Shown: positions 1 to 8,006 of the stretch, piece after piece
How positions within the stretch are numbered: the stretch's first letter is position 1
How the letters are laid out: each line of letters opens with the position of its first letter
Assembly (NCBI GenBank): GCA_001771285.1
Contig: METI01000155.1
Coordinates: 33,983-66,598, forward strand
From: a candidate division NC10 bacterium RIFCSPLOWO2_12_FULL_66_18
GTDB taxonomy: Bacteria; Methylomirabilota; Methylomirabilia; Methylomirabilales; 2-02-FULL-66-22
Direction: 5' to 3'
DNA: 32,616 bases
Notes under the pieces: generated by a model
The model's database searches: none
What the model was told of the DNA's origin: nothing
What the model saw: only the letters and a program-made list of their open reading frames with translations
Position numbers and translations under genes: made by a program

Positions 1-647
1 CGCCGTCGCAGCAGCTCCAGGAGCGCCAGGAAGGTGATGATGATCTCCGCCCGGCGGGTGCTGCCCGCAAACAGATTGGTGAACTCGAGGGGACTCTCCG
101 CCGCCAGGCGATCCAGCAGGTGGACGATGCGCTGCCCGACATTCAGCTCCTCCGGGGTGATCTCCAGCGGCGCCGGGACATCTGCCCGCCGGAGGACGTC
201 CCGAAAGGCCCGCATCAGCTCGACGAGCGAAACGGACAACGGCCCCTCGACCGTGAGCTCCATGGCCGGGGCCCCCCGCCGGTGGAGCAGGGATTGTTCC
301 GTCTCCAGCACGCCCAGCGTCTGGGCGGCCTCCTTGAACTTCTTGTATTCCAGGAGCCGGTCCACCAGCTCGGCCCGGGGATCCTCTTCCTCTGCCCCCT
401 CGCCCTCGGCCGCCTCTTCCGGCGGCAGGAGCATCCTGGACTTGATATGGATCAGTGTCGCCGCCATGAGCAGGAAGTCCCCCGCCACCTCCAGGTCCAG
501 CTCCTGCATCAGCGCCAGATAGCGGAGATACTCGTCGGTGATCGTGGCGATGGGGATGTCCAGGATGTTGAGCTGGTGCTCCCGGATGAGATGCAGGAGC
601 AGATCCAGCGGCCCTTCGAACATCTCCAGCTTGACCTGGTAGGTCAT
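1..647 (-). CDS. scpA: Segregation and condensation protein A (partial, C-terminus off the window)
   Basis: Kleisin subunit that bridges the SMC ATPase heads and, with ScpB, forms the bacterial condensin that compacts and segregates the chromosome. The N-terminus carries the family hallmark EMFEGPLDLLLHLI at about residues 8-21, followed by an ILDIPIATITDEYL segment and the helical LIHIKSRMLLPP motif. About 215 codons are present; the C-terminal winged helix that binds the SMC head lies beyond base 1. The ATG at 647 is preceded by GGAGG with good spacing and overlaps the TGA of the upstream ComEA-like gene as ATGA, which implies translational coupling. There is an acidic glutamate-rich insert around residue 75-90, as is common in this family. 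The identification is firm; only the length is unknown. Confidence 0.93.
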   Translation of the reverse strand, partial: MTYQVKLEMFEGPLDLLLHLIREHQLNILDIPIATITDEYLRYLALMQELDLEVAGDFLLMAATLIHIKSRMLLPPEEAAEGEGAEEEDPRAELVDRLLEYKKFKEAAQTLGVLETEQSLLHRRGAPAMELTVEGPLSVSLVELMRAFRDVLRRADVPAPLEITPEELNVGQRIVHLLDRLAAESPLEFTNLFAGSTRRAEIIITFLALLELLRR

Positions 648-1120
648 GGGCCCTCCGTCACCTGGACCAGTGGACGGATCCGCCCCCACCGCTTCGGCCC
701 GATGCCTGGGACCCGGAGCAGATCCTCCGCGGTCTGGAATGGCCCCTGTGCCTCCCGGTGCGCCACGATCCGTTCTGCCAGGGTCGATCCGATCCCGGGC
801 AGCCCCTGAAGGGCCTCCGCATCCGCGGCGTTGAGGTTGAGCGGGAGGACCAGCAGTGGCTTCGATGGGGTCCCGCCCAACGAAGTGCGCGACCCGGACG
901 CCGGCGCACCCGCTCGGGTGCTCACTCCCGCCCCGCGCTGTGCCGGCGTGATGGCGATTTCCCCATCGGAGGGGGCAGGAAAGCCCGGCCCGCCGGGACC
1001 GAGCCCGGGGAGCGCCGTCCCCACGGCCAGGGCCAGGGCCAAGAGCAGGACGGCCAATCCGTGGGCATTCCTCGCGCTGGCCGGCCGGATCTGCTGCCCC
1101 GGGCCGGAATCCCGGATCAT
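644..1120 (-). CDS. ComEA-like helix-hairpin-helix DNA-binding protein
   Basis: A 158-residue protein with an N-terminal hydrophobic segment (roughly residues 17-38, Leu/Ala rich), a Pro/Gly/Ser-rich linker, and a C-terminal tandem helix-hairpin-helix domain: [18 protein letters not shown], then [12 protein letters not shown]. This is the ComEA layout, a membrane-anchored DNA receptor of the competence machinery. Similar short proteins also occur in species with no known competence, so a role in DNA uptake is inference. The ATG at 1120 overlaps the aspartokinase TGA (ATGA), and the stop overlaps the scpA start in the same way, so the gene is sandwiched in a coupled operon. An in-frame extension upstream to 1213 would run deep into aspartokinase and was rejected. 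Confidence 0.8.
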   Translation of the reverse strand: MIRDSGPGQQIRPASARNAHGLAVLLLALALAVGTALPGLGPGGPGFPAPSDGEIAITPAQRGAGVSTRAGAPASGSRTSLGGTPSKPLLVLPLNLNAADAEALQGLPGIGSTLAERIVAHREAQGPFQTAEDLLRVPGIGPKRWGRIRPLVQVTEGP

Positions 1121-2355
1121 TTCGCCTCTTCGGTCACGGGCTGCCCGCCGAGGCCGAAGGCCTCGTGGAGGACGCGCACCGCCAGCTCTGCGTACTTCGC
1201 CTCGATCACGCACGAAACCTTGATCTCCGACGTGCTGATCATCATGATGTTGATCTTCTCTTTCCCCAGGGCCTCAAACATCCGTGCAGCCACCCCCGAG
1301 TGGGTCCGCATGCCCACCCCCACGATGGAGACCTTGGCGGTCTTGTCGTCCCCGATCACCTTGTCCGCCCCCATCTCCTTGGCCACCGCCTTCACGATCT
1401 CCATGGTCTTGGCGTAGTCCGCCCTGGGGACGGTGAACGAGATGTCCGTGAATCCATCCTGGCTGATGTTCTGGACGATCATGTCCACCACGATGTTGGC
1501 CTCGGCCACGCGCCCGAAGAGCGCCGCCGCGATCCCGGGACGGTCCGCCACCCGGGTCACGGTGATCTTGGCCTCCTGCTTGTTGTATGCGATGCCCGAG
1601 ACCACCACTTTCTCCATAGCCGCATCCTCCTTCACCACCATCGTCCCGGGATTGTAATTGAAACTGGAGCGCACGTGGACCGGCACCCCGTAGTTCTTGG
1701 CATACTCCACCGAGCGCGTCTGCAGAACCTTGGCGCCCAGGCTGGCCATCTCCAGCATCTCATCGTAGGAGATGCGATCCAGCTTGCGGGCCTCGGGCAC
1801 GATGTTGGGATCCGTGGTGTAGACCCCATTCACGTCGGTATAGATCTCGCACACGTCGGCCGCCACGGCCGCGGCCATGGCCACGGCCGTGAGGTCCGAG
1901 CCGCCCCGTCCCAGCGTGGTGATCTCCTCCTCGGCGCTGACCCCCTGAAATCCCGCGACGATGGCGACCTCTCCGTCGGTCAGGGCCTGCCGGACCCGTT
2001 CCGCGTCGATGCTCAGGATCCGGGCCTTGGTGTGGGCATCGTCCGTCTGGATACGCACCTGGCTGCCGGTGAAGCTCCGCGCGCGAAAGCCGAGCGCCTG
2101 GATGGCCATGGACAGGAGGCCGATGCTGACCTGCTCACCGGTGGCCAGGATCACGTCCAGCTCGCGCTCGTCGGGCTGCTCGGAGATCTTGTGGGCCAGG
2201 CTGATCAGGCGATCCGTCTCGCCGGCCATGGCCGAGACGACCACCACCACGTCGTGACCTGCCGCGCGCGCCTCGGTGACCCGCCGGGCCACGTTCGTGA
2301 TGCGATCCACATCGCCGACCGATGTTCCTCCGTACTTCTGGACGATCAGGGCCAT
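1117..2355 (-). CDS. lysC: Aspartate kinase
   Basis: Phosphorylates L-aspartate to 4-phospho-aspartate, the first step to lysine, threonine, methionine and diaminopimelate. The 412-residue length suits the monofunctional class with a kinase domain (about 1-250) and two C-terminal ACT domains (about 265-405) that bind feedback amino acids. Visible motifs are the KYGGTSVG nucleotide loop at residues 7-14, a [15 protein letters not shown] segment, and [22 protein letters not shown] in the last ACT domain. As in many such genes, an internal start could give a separate ACT-only beta subunit, but none is proved here. It is first of the coupled lysC-comEA-scpA group. The spacer upstream of the ATG holds an octamer repeat array (see 2368-2463). 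Confidence 0.95.
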   Translation of the reverse strand: MALIVQKYGGTSVGDVDRITNVARRVTEARAAGHDVVVVVSAMAGETDRLISLAHKISEQPDERELDVILATGEQVSIGLLSMAIQALGFRARSFTGSQVRIQTDDAHTKARILSIDAERVRQALTDGEVAIVAGFQGVSAEEEITTLGRGGSDLTAVAMAAAVAADVCEIYTDVNGVYTTDPNIVPEARKLDRISYDEMLEMASLGAKVLQTRSVEYAKNYGVPVHVRSSFNYNPGTMVVKEDAAMEKVVVSGIAYNKQEAKITVTRVADRPGIAAALFGRVAEANIVVDMIVQNISQDGFTDISFTVPRADYAKTMEIVKAVAKEMGADKVIGDDKTAKVSIVGVGMRTHSGVAARMFEALGKEKINIMMISTSEIKVSCVIEAKYAELAVRVLHEAFGLGGQPVTEEAK

Positions 2356-2367
2356 CTCGCTCCCTCT

Positions 2368-2463
2368 GTCGACTCGTCAACTGGGCGAATGGTCAATCGG
2401 TCACGGCAGTCACCGACTGACGAACTGGCCGATCGACTACTTGACTGATTGACTATTCGACGT
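2368..2463. repeat. Degenerate 8-base tandem repeat array with opposed halves
   Basis: Twelve consecutive octamers can be read without gaps: for example GTCGACTC, GTCAACTG, GGCGAATG, GTCAATCG on the left and ATCGACTA, CTTGACTG, ATTGACTA, TTCGACGT on the right. The left half centres on GTCAA and the right half on its complement TTGAC, so the whole can fold as an imperfect hairpin. It fills the spacer between plsY and lysC, and its right end encodes the last residues of PlsY. Same style as the arrays at 3079-3171 and 15552-15622 but with a different unit. Confidence 0.7.
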
Positions 2464-3072
2464 CCGAACCTGCTGGCCGATTTTCCCTTCCGTGCCCTTC
2501 CACAGCCGCGCGATGTTCTCCCGGTGCCGCAGGAGCAGGATGAGGAAGAGCGCCCCACTCAGGCCCAGCATGGCGGGCCGGCCGTCCACAAGCCAGGCGA
2601 GGACCGGCATCGCTGCCGAGGCGACCAGGGCCGCCAGGGACGAGTATCGCCAGACGGCCGCCACCAGCAGCCAGATCAGCAGGAGCAGCGCGCCCACCGC
2701 CGGCATGGCCGCCAAAATCACGCCCAGCGTCGTCGCCACGCCCTTGCCACCGCGAAATCCCCCGAACACCGGAAACAGGTGCCCGGTCACCGCCGCCAGG
2801 GCGATCATCGCCAGCACCGTCGGGGAGACCCCGAGCCAGCGGCCGAGTCCGACGGCGGCCGCGCCCTTGCCCATATCTCCCAGCAGGGTGAGGGCGGCTG
2901 CACCCTTCCCCACGGCGCGTAGCACGTTGGTGGCGCCGATGTTCCCGCTGCCCACCCGGCGGAGGTCCACCCCGCCCTGCGCCCGCGCGACCAGCAGGCC
3001 GAATGGCACCGAGCCCAGCAGGTACGCGGCCACCAGCAGGAGCAGGCTGCGGATCACGGCGTCGCCCGCCAA
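2437..3072 (-). CDS. plsY: Glycerol-3-phosphate acyltransferase PlsY
   Basis: Integral membrane enzyme that transfers the acyl group of acyl-phosphate to sn-glycerol-3-phosphate, the first committed step of phospholipid synthesis. Family motifs are present: LLGSVPFGLLVAR near the N-terminus, then GSGNIGATNVLR (motif 1), GDMGKGAAAV, and GHLFPVFGGFRGGKGVATTLG (substrate loop). It has about 211 residues with several hydrophobic helices, the usual size. The start is not certain: TTG at 3072 follows CCGGGG, while GTG at 3057 would give a more typical N-terminus. The last residues (SNSQSVK) are encoded by the octamer array in the downstream spacer, so the C-terminal tail is probably not conserved. 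Confidence 0.93.
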   Translation of the reverse strand: MAGDAVIRSLLLLVAAYLLGSVPFGLLVARAQGGVDLRRVGSGNIGATNVLRAVGKGAAALTLLGDMGKGAAAVGLGRWLGVSPTVLAMIALAAVTGHLFPVFGGFRGGKGVATTLGVILAAMPAVGALLLLIWLLVAAVWRYSSLAALVASAAMPVLAWLVDGRPAMLGLSGALFLILLLRHRENIARLWKGTEGKIGQQVRTSNSQSVK

Positions 3073-3078
3073 GACCCC

Positions 3079-3171
3079 GGAACTGGAAATTGGAAATCGG
3101 AAACTGGAAGCGAGGAACCCTCAGCCAGATTCCGTTTTCCAGTTTCCAATTTCCGTCTTCCAGTTTCCAAT
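3079..3171. repeat. Inverted heptanucleotide repeat arrays (unit GAAAYTG)
   Basis: The left arm reads as tandem heptamers GGAACTG, GAAATTG, GAAATCG, GAAACTG (3079-3106). The right arm reads as the complementary set TTTTCCA, GTTTCCA, ATTTCCG, TCTTCCA, GTTTCCA (3135-3169). A spacer of about 28 bases separates them, so the transcript can form a long imperfect A/U-rich hairpin. It lies wholly between pgsA and plsY. The unit resembles short tandemly repeated repetitive sequences known from cyanobacteria; function unknown. Confidence 0.8.
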
Positions 3172-3183
3172 GTCCTCTGCCAG

Positions 3184-3717
3184 CTATTGGGCCAGGTTGA
3201 TGCGACGCCAGAACTTGTGGAAATAGGCAACGCCCGACACCAGGGAAAGCAGGATGGCAACTCCCAGGGCTGCTTTTCCCAGGGGGGCCGCGACCGCGGG
3301 CCAGTTCAGGATCAGCAGGGCGACGGCGAGCACCTCGGCGGCCATGGTGGCCTTGCCGAACTCGTTGGCCTGAATGATCACGCTCTGTGAGGCCGCGATC
3401 CCCCGCAGTCCCGTGATCGCCAGATCGCGCCCCACGATCAGCACCACCATCCACGCCGGGACGCGCCCCACCTGCACCAGCGAGATCAGGCTGGCCGAGA
3501 TCAAGAGCTTGTCCGCCACCGGATCCAACAGCTTCCCCAGCGTCGTGACCTGGCGCATGCTCCGCGCGATGCGGCCGTCGAGCCAGTCGGTCAGGACGGC
3601 CGCCAGAAACACCGCCGCGGCCGTCAGATTGTACGGCCGCGGCACCACAATCAGGAACACCACCAGGACCGGAACCAGGAAGATCCGGACCAGGCTCAGC
3701 GCATTCGGGATATTCAC
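3184..3717 (-). CDS. pgsA: CDP-diacylglycerol-glycerol-3-phosphate 3-phosphatidyltransferase
   Basis: Membrane enzyme that swaps CMP of CDP-diacylglycerol for glycerol-3-phosphate, committing lipid to phosphatidylglycerol and cardiolipin. The protein of 177 residues begins MNIPNALSLVRI and carries the CDP-alcohol phosphatidyltransferase signature DGxxAR...GxxxDxxxD, seen as LDGRIARS, then GKLLDPVADK. Four to five hydrophobic segments are visible. The start codon is GTG at 3717, with GAGG a few bases upstream. It lies 18 bases after the ExeA-like ATPase gene and about 110 bases before plsY. It sits with another phospholipid gene, plsY, which supports a shared transcript. Confidence 0.94.
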   Translation of the reverse strand: MNIPNALSLVRIFLVPVLVVFLIVVPRPYNLTAAAVFLAAVLTDWLDGRIARSMRQVTTLGKLLDPVADKLLISASLISLVQVGRVPAWMVVLIVGRDLAITGLRGIAASQSVIIQANEFGKATMAAEVLAVALLILNWPAVAAPLGKAALGVAILLSLVSGVAYFHKFWRRINLAQ

Positions 3718-3735
3718 GCCATCCTCACCGCCGGC

Positions 3736-4551
3736 TTATCCTCCCGGAGCCAAATCCCGCACCACATCCCTGACGAGCGCGACGTCGATCCGCTCCCGCT
3801 TCAGCAGATAGCCCTCCAGCAAGACGTTATCCCCGATGGTGTTGATCAGGCGGGGGATCCCCCGCGAGTCGGCCGCGATCTGCGCCATCACTTCGTCCGA
3901 AAAGATCTCGCGGGTGGCACCGGCGATCTTCAGGCGATGGCGGAGGTAGGCCTTGACGGCCTCGGGCTTGAGGGAGGTCAGGCGGCACTTGACCGCCACC
4001 CGCTGCACCAGGGGCGGATCCAGCGCCAGGTTTTCCTCAAGGTTCGACAGGCCGAAGAGGATGAAGGTGATGAGCTTGCTTCCCGGCACCTCGAGATTGA
4101 GGAATCCCCGCAGCTCCTCCATCAGGGATTGCTGCTGCAGCATGTTGGCCTCGTCAATGAGGACCACGGCTTTCTTCCCGAGCTGATGCAACTCCACCAG
4201 GCGTTGGTAGATCTGGGAGAGGATCTCCACCTTCTCCTCGGCCAGGTCCTCCACGCCGATCTGCGAGGCAATCTTGCGCAGCAGCCACTCGGCCGTGATG
4301 GCGGAATGGATGATCACCAGGAGGGCCGACTCGTACCGGTCGTCGTCGAGCTGGTCCAGCATGCGCCGGGCCAGGGTCGTCTTGCCCGTCCCCACGTCCC
4401 CCACCACCACCGCCAGCCCCTTCATGGTGTTGACGGCGTGCATCAGCCTGGCCAGCACCTCGGCGTGCTGGTCCACCTCGAAGAAGAAACGGGGGTCCGG
4501 GGTGTTGGAGAATGGCTGCTCTCGGAGCTGGTAGAACTGTTCGTAGCTCAT
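3736..4551 (-). CDS. ExeA/GspA-type AAA ATPase
   Basis: A 271-residue AAA ATPase starting YEQFYQLREQPFSNTPDP, the N-terminal signature shared by ExeA (GspA) and by the ATPases of exosortase/PEP-CTERM loci. Walker A is GDVGTGKT at residues 51-58 and Walker B is VVLIDEAN near 137; the sensor region reads SRGIPRLINTIGDN. Family members remodel or assemble envelope machines (type II secretion pores, type IV pili, polysaccharide export). The usual C-terminal peptidoglycan-binding domain of ExeA is absent, so this is a lone ATPase. It follows the giant TPR protein by 30 bases, which suggests the two work together. The substrate machine is not in view. Confidence 0.85.
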   Translation of the reverse strand: MSYEQFYQLREQPFSNTPDPRFFFEVDQHAEVLARLMHAVNTMKGLAVVVGDVGTGKTTLARRMLDQLDDDRYESALLVIIHSAITAEWLLRKIASQIGVEDLAEEKVEILSQIYQRLVELHQLGKKAVVLIDEANMLQQQSLMEELRGFLNLEVPGSKLITFILFGLSNLEENLALDPPLVQRVAVKCRLTSLKPEAVKAYLRHRLKIAGATREIFSDEVMAQIAADSRGIPRLINTIGDNVLLEGYLLKRERIDVALVRDVVRDLAPGG

Positions 4552-4581
4552 CCTTGCGCGGGTCCTGTTGACGGCAGGAAA

Positions 4582-7500
4582 TCAAATGAAGGCGATCTTC
4601 TGCTTCTCCCTCGCACGCTTCGGGGGGGGGCCCGTCTTGACAGGGGCGGCCGGGACGGATGCCGCCCGCACCTGCCGGAGGCGATCCCGGAGGTCGCGGA
4701 CCCGGAGCGCCACGTCGCGGAACCGGGCATCCTCGGCCTGCAGGACCTCGAACGATTCCAGGGCCCGTTCCAGGTCCCCCTGCGTCTCGTATGCCGCCCC
4801 CAGGTCGTACCGCAGGCCGTGGTAGGCCGTCCGGGGATGGCCCCGAATCTCGAGGCCGGCGCGAAGTTCCCGGATGGCGGTCTCGGGCTCCCCCTTGGCC
4901 AGGAAGCACAGTCCCAGGAGGTTGGCGCAGGTCAGGGCCCGCTCCGGATCGCGACCGGCCAGCCGGAATTCCTGGATCGCCTCGTCGTACAGCTCCATCT
5001 CCTTGTAGGCGATCCCCAGGTTGTAGTGTGTCTCGTAGTCCTTCTCGTCGAGTTGCTCACGCACCCCCTTCTGAAACTCCCTGACCAGGTCCTCCACCAG
5101 CGGCCCGCCCGTCGGCTGCGGCGCGGCCAGCGCTTCGGCCGCCAGCTCCTCCTCTAGCTCGGCCCCCAGGTTGACGAAGCCCTCTCCACCGGCCTCGGCG
5201 CCGGCGTCCATGACGGTGAACTTCGCTCTGGGAGGCTCGAGCGGCGGCACCTGCTCGGGGCCCGGAGCGGTCGTCTCCGCCTCAGGACTGACGGACGCCT
5301 CCAGGGGGATGGGCTGGATGGACAGTTCGGCCGCCAGCGCCTCGAATTCCGCCGCCAGCGGTTGTGCCGACGGGAAAACCTCGGCCGGCGCATCGGGGAT
5401 CAGCTCGAGGACCGCGTCGAGCGTCGGCGCCATGGATGCCTCGGCAGGAGGCGCTGCGACGGGGTCGAGGGCCACGCCGCCCGCCGAAGGGTGGAGCCGT
5501 TGGCCGAGTCGCGTCACAGCCGGGTGGTTCGGCGCCCGCGCCTCCATGCGCCGGTGAACGGCCCGAGTCTCCTCCACCATGTTTTGGGAGAGGTAGAACT
5601 CCGCCTCGGCCAGGTCGTCCGCCATCGCCTGGTCCAAGTCCGGCTCGCCCGTCTCGAGAATCAGGGCCGGCTCCTCCTCCGATTCTTCCAGGAGCGAGCG
5701 GAGTTCGGGGGGCAACTCCTCCTCCTGGACCGACGCCGGCCCGCCGTCCAAGCTCGGCTCCAGCCATGGCGGCCCCAGCTCCGAGTCGATCAGATCGGCT
5801 GCTCCTTCTGCGGACGGCAGCAGTTCGGAGCCAGTCCCGGTTGCAGCATCCAGGCTCAGGCTCTCGGGAATCTCGATCGTCGCTGGGATCTCGAAAACCG
5901 TCGCCTCGGTGGGCAGGAATTCCGCCGCCATGCTGATCGCCGCACCTTGGGCGGGCGGCCGGGCTTCTCCCGCGGGGAGCTCGGCCACGAGGCCTTGGAG
6001 CCCCGGGTGATTCGGGGCGAGCGCCAGCCCCGCCTGAATCTCGGCCAGCGCCGCTTCTCGCTCGCCACGGGACGCCAGGATCCTGGCGATGGCCAGGATT
6101 TCTCCGCAGGCCTCCTCGACCTGGGGCCGCTCGAGGTACAGGGCCTTGAGCCTTCGCCGCGCCATCAGGTTGTCCGGCGCCAGCCGGACCACCTCGAGGA
6201 GTCGCTCGCGCGCCTTCTCCGCCAGCCCGTACTTGAAATACACCTCGGCCTCGGCGAGCTGCTCGGCAATCTCGCCGGCCGCTTCCGTCTCCCCTGTCAA
6301 GGTTTCTACACTCGAGACCTCCAGGCCCGAGAGGCCTTCTGTCTCTGCGATCTCTGCTGTCGGCGCCTCCTCCCCGGGGAGCTCGATCGAGGGAATTTCC
6401 AGCGCTCCCGGGCGCTCCGGCAACTCACCCGCCTCCTCCTCAGGCACGAGCTGGAGATCCGCCAGGTCCCCGGATTCATCCAGCGCGAAGATCTGGTCCG
6501 AGAGATCCGCTGGCTCTCGCCCGCTCGCTGGTTCCGGTTCGCCCTCTGGCTCAAGCGTGGCCTCGACCCCGAGTGTCGGGCTGTCGTCCAGCGACAGTTC
6601 GAAGACCGGCGGCTCTGCCGGGGCCGCCTCCTCCGGGGCGAAGGCTGGCCTTTCCTCGACCAACGCACTGGCCTCGAGCATCGGGATGGCGAGGTCCTCC
6701 TGTTCAGCGGGCGGCGCGGGACTGGCCTCCAGGACCTCCAGCCGTTCGCGGGCCTCGGCATCCGACGGATCGCGCTCCAGCAGTTGCCGGTACACGTGGA
6801 TCGCGGCCTCGCTGTCGCCGCTGGTCTCGTGCGCCGCGGCCAAGCCCCAGGTCGCCGACCGCGCCTCCTCCTCGCGGCCAAGCCGGTGCAACAGTCCCGC
6901 CAGGTGGGCGTGCAGGGGCGCCAGGTGCGGCGCGAGGGCCAGGAGGTCCCGGCAAAGGGTGACGGCGTCCTCGGGCTCGCCCCGGGTGGTGGCGTCCTCG
7001 GTGATCGTCTGGCAGAGGGTGATCCCGTCGTCCGTGCGACCCGCCTGCACCAGAGCCATGGCCAGGGGCCGCCCCACTTCCATCTCGGAGACGCCGAGGG
7101 CCACGGCCTGCTCTAGCGCGGTGAGCGCCTCGGCGGCCTGCCCCAGGCCGAGGTGGGCCTCGCCCAGGAGGCGCCAGGCCTGGGCGCTCGCGGCCCCGCC
7201 CGCCGTGACCCGGGTGAGGATCTCGACAGCTTCGGCGTACTTGCCTCCCTGAAGATGCAACCCCGCCAGGGAGAGGTTCCCCTCGGCGGACTCCGGGGTC
7301 AGCTCTCGCACCTTCTGAAGCAGCCGCTTGCCCTCGGCAATCTGCCCCGCCGCCTGGGCCGCCTGGGCCGCGCGCTCGTACTCGGCCGCCGCGGCCTCCC
7401 GCATGCCCTCCTTGAGGAGGAGATCGCCGACCTTCGTCAGCAGCGCGGGGTTCGTGGGATCGAGCTGAGCGAGGCGTTGGTAGATGTCGACCACCTTGCG

Positions 7501-7887
7501 GGTGTCGCCTGCCTTCGTGTAGTGCTCCGCGATGGTGGCGAGATGGAGCTTGGCTTCTCCGATGAGGCCCTGCTCTTCATACAGATCGGCGCAGGCCAGG
7601 TGGGCCTCGGCGCGGGTCGGATCCAGCTTGACGATCTTCTTGTAGACCGCGATCGCCTTCACCGACAGGCCGTCGGTACGATACAGCTCGCCCAGTTTGA
7701 GGTATTGTTCGATGGCCTCGGCGGCCCGTCCGGCCCGAGCATACAGGTCGCCGAGGTTGTTGCAGACGGCGATATCGCGCGGATCGGCCTTGAGGATCGC
7801 CTGGTATTCGGCGATGGCCTTGTCCCATTTGCCTTGCCGCGTGTAGTTGAGGGCGTTCTGGAGGGCTTTTCGCTTGTCGAAGATCAT
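4582..7887 (-). CDS. Large multi-TPR scaffold protein (1101 aa)
   Basis: Soluble repeat protein with no signal peptide, starting MIFDKRKALQNALNY. Tetratricopeptide repeats fill about residues 1-385 (for example AIAEYQAILKADPRDIAVCN and LGDLYARAGRAAEAIEQY), with further TPR blocks near 536-635 and 752-796 and a last one near 930-1065. Between the blocks are long acidic Pro/Ala/Glu-rich linkers (roughly 390-530, 640-745 and 800-920) that look disordered. The C-terminus ends in a basic, Pro-rich tail, PPKRAREKQKIAF. TPR blocks on flexible linkers fit a scaffold for a multi-protein assembly; the downstream ExeA-like ATPase is the natural partner. The ATG at 7887 is chosen because the repeats begin directly after it and a strong promoter lies just upstream (7927-7955); the frame stays open much further, but into the LipM-like gene. 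Specific function not recognised. Confidence 0.85.
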   Translation of the reverse strand: MIFDKRKALQNALNYTRQGKWDKAIAEYQAILKADPRDIAVCNNLGDLYARAGRAAEAIEQYLKLGELYRTDGLSVKAIAVYKKIVKLDPTRAEAHLACADLYEEQGLIGEAKLHLATIAEHYTKAGDTRKVVDIYQRLAQLDPTNPALLTKVGDLLLKEGMREAAAAEYERAAQAAQAAGQIAEGKRLLQKVRELTPESAEGNLSLAGLHLQGGKYAEAVEILTRVTAGGAASAQAWRLLGEAHLGLGQAAEALTALEQAVALGVSEMEVGRPLAMALVQAGRTDDGITLCQTITEDATTRGEPEDAVTLCRDLLALAPHLAPLHAHLAGLLHRLGREEEARSATWGLAAAHETSGDSEAAIHVYRQLLERDPSDAEARERLEVLEASPAPPAEQEDLAIPMLEASALVEERPAFAPEEAAPAEPPVFELSLDDSPTLGVEATLEPEGEPEPASGREPADLSDQIFALDESGDLADLQLVPEEEAGELPERPGALEIPSIELPGEEAPTAEIAETEGLSGLEVSSVETLTGETEAAGEIAEQLAEAEVYFKYGLAEKARERLLEVVRLAPDNLMARRRLKALYLERPQVEEACGEILAIARILASRGEREAALAEIQAGLALAPNHPGLQGLVAELPAGEARPPAQGAAISMAAEFLPTEATVFEIPATIEIPESLSLDAATGTGSELLPSAEGAADLIDSELGPPWLEPSLDGGPASVQEEELPPELRSLLEESEEEPALILETGEPDLDQAMADDLAEAEFYLSQNMVEETRAVHRRMEARAPNHPAVTRLGQRLHPSAGGVALDPVAAPPAEASMAPTLDAVLELIPDAPAEVFPSAQPLAAEFEALAAELSIQPIPLEASVSPEAETTAPGPEQVPPLEPPRAKFTVMDAGAEAGGEGFVNLGAELEEELAAEALAAPQPTGGPLVEDLVREFQKGVREQLDEKDYETHYNLGIAYKEMELYDEAIQEFRLAGRDPERALTCANLLGLCFLAKGEPETAIRELRAGLEIRGHPRTAYHGLRYDLGAAYETQGDLERALESFEVLQAEDARFRDVALRVRDLRDRLRQVRAASVPAAPVKTGPPPKRAREKQKIAFI

Positions 7888-7926
7888 CCGCTGAAAACCC
7901 CGCTGTGCGAAGAAAAACGCAAGCTT

Positions 7927-7955
7927 ACAGTAACAGACCCCTCGGAGGGTGTCAA
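7927..7955 (-). promoter_or_regulatory. Sigma70 promoter of the TPR gene, with inverted repeat in the spacer
   Basis: On the minus strand a perfect -35 TTGACA (7950-7955) is followed by a 17-base spacer and a -10 TACTGT (7927-7932). The start codon of the TPR gene lies about 40 bases downstream. An imperfect inverted repeat (GACACCCTC / GAGGGGTC) overlaps the end of the -35 and the spacer, a suitable place for a repressor. This is one of the best-matching promoters in the window. Confidence 0.7.
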
Positions 7956-8006
7956 GGAACTTCGGCCTCGCTCTCGCCCCGATACGAGCGCTGGCAAGGA
8001 GCCCAT

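Noticed and set aside
3079..3171. Repeat arrays considered as a CRISPR
   Set aside because: Units of 7-8 bases with no unique spacers between them, mirrored arms, and no cas genes in the window.
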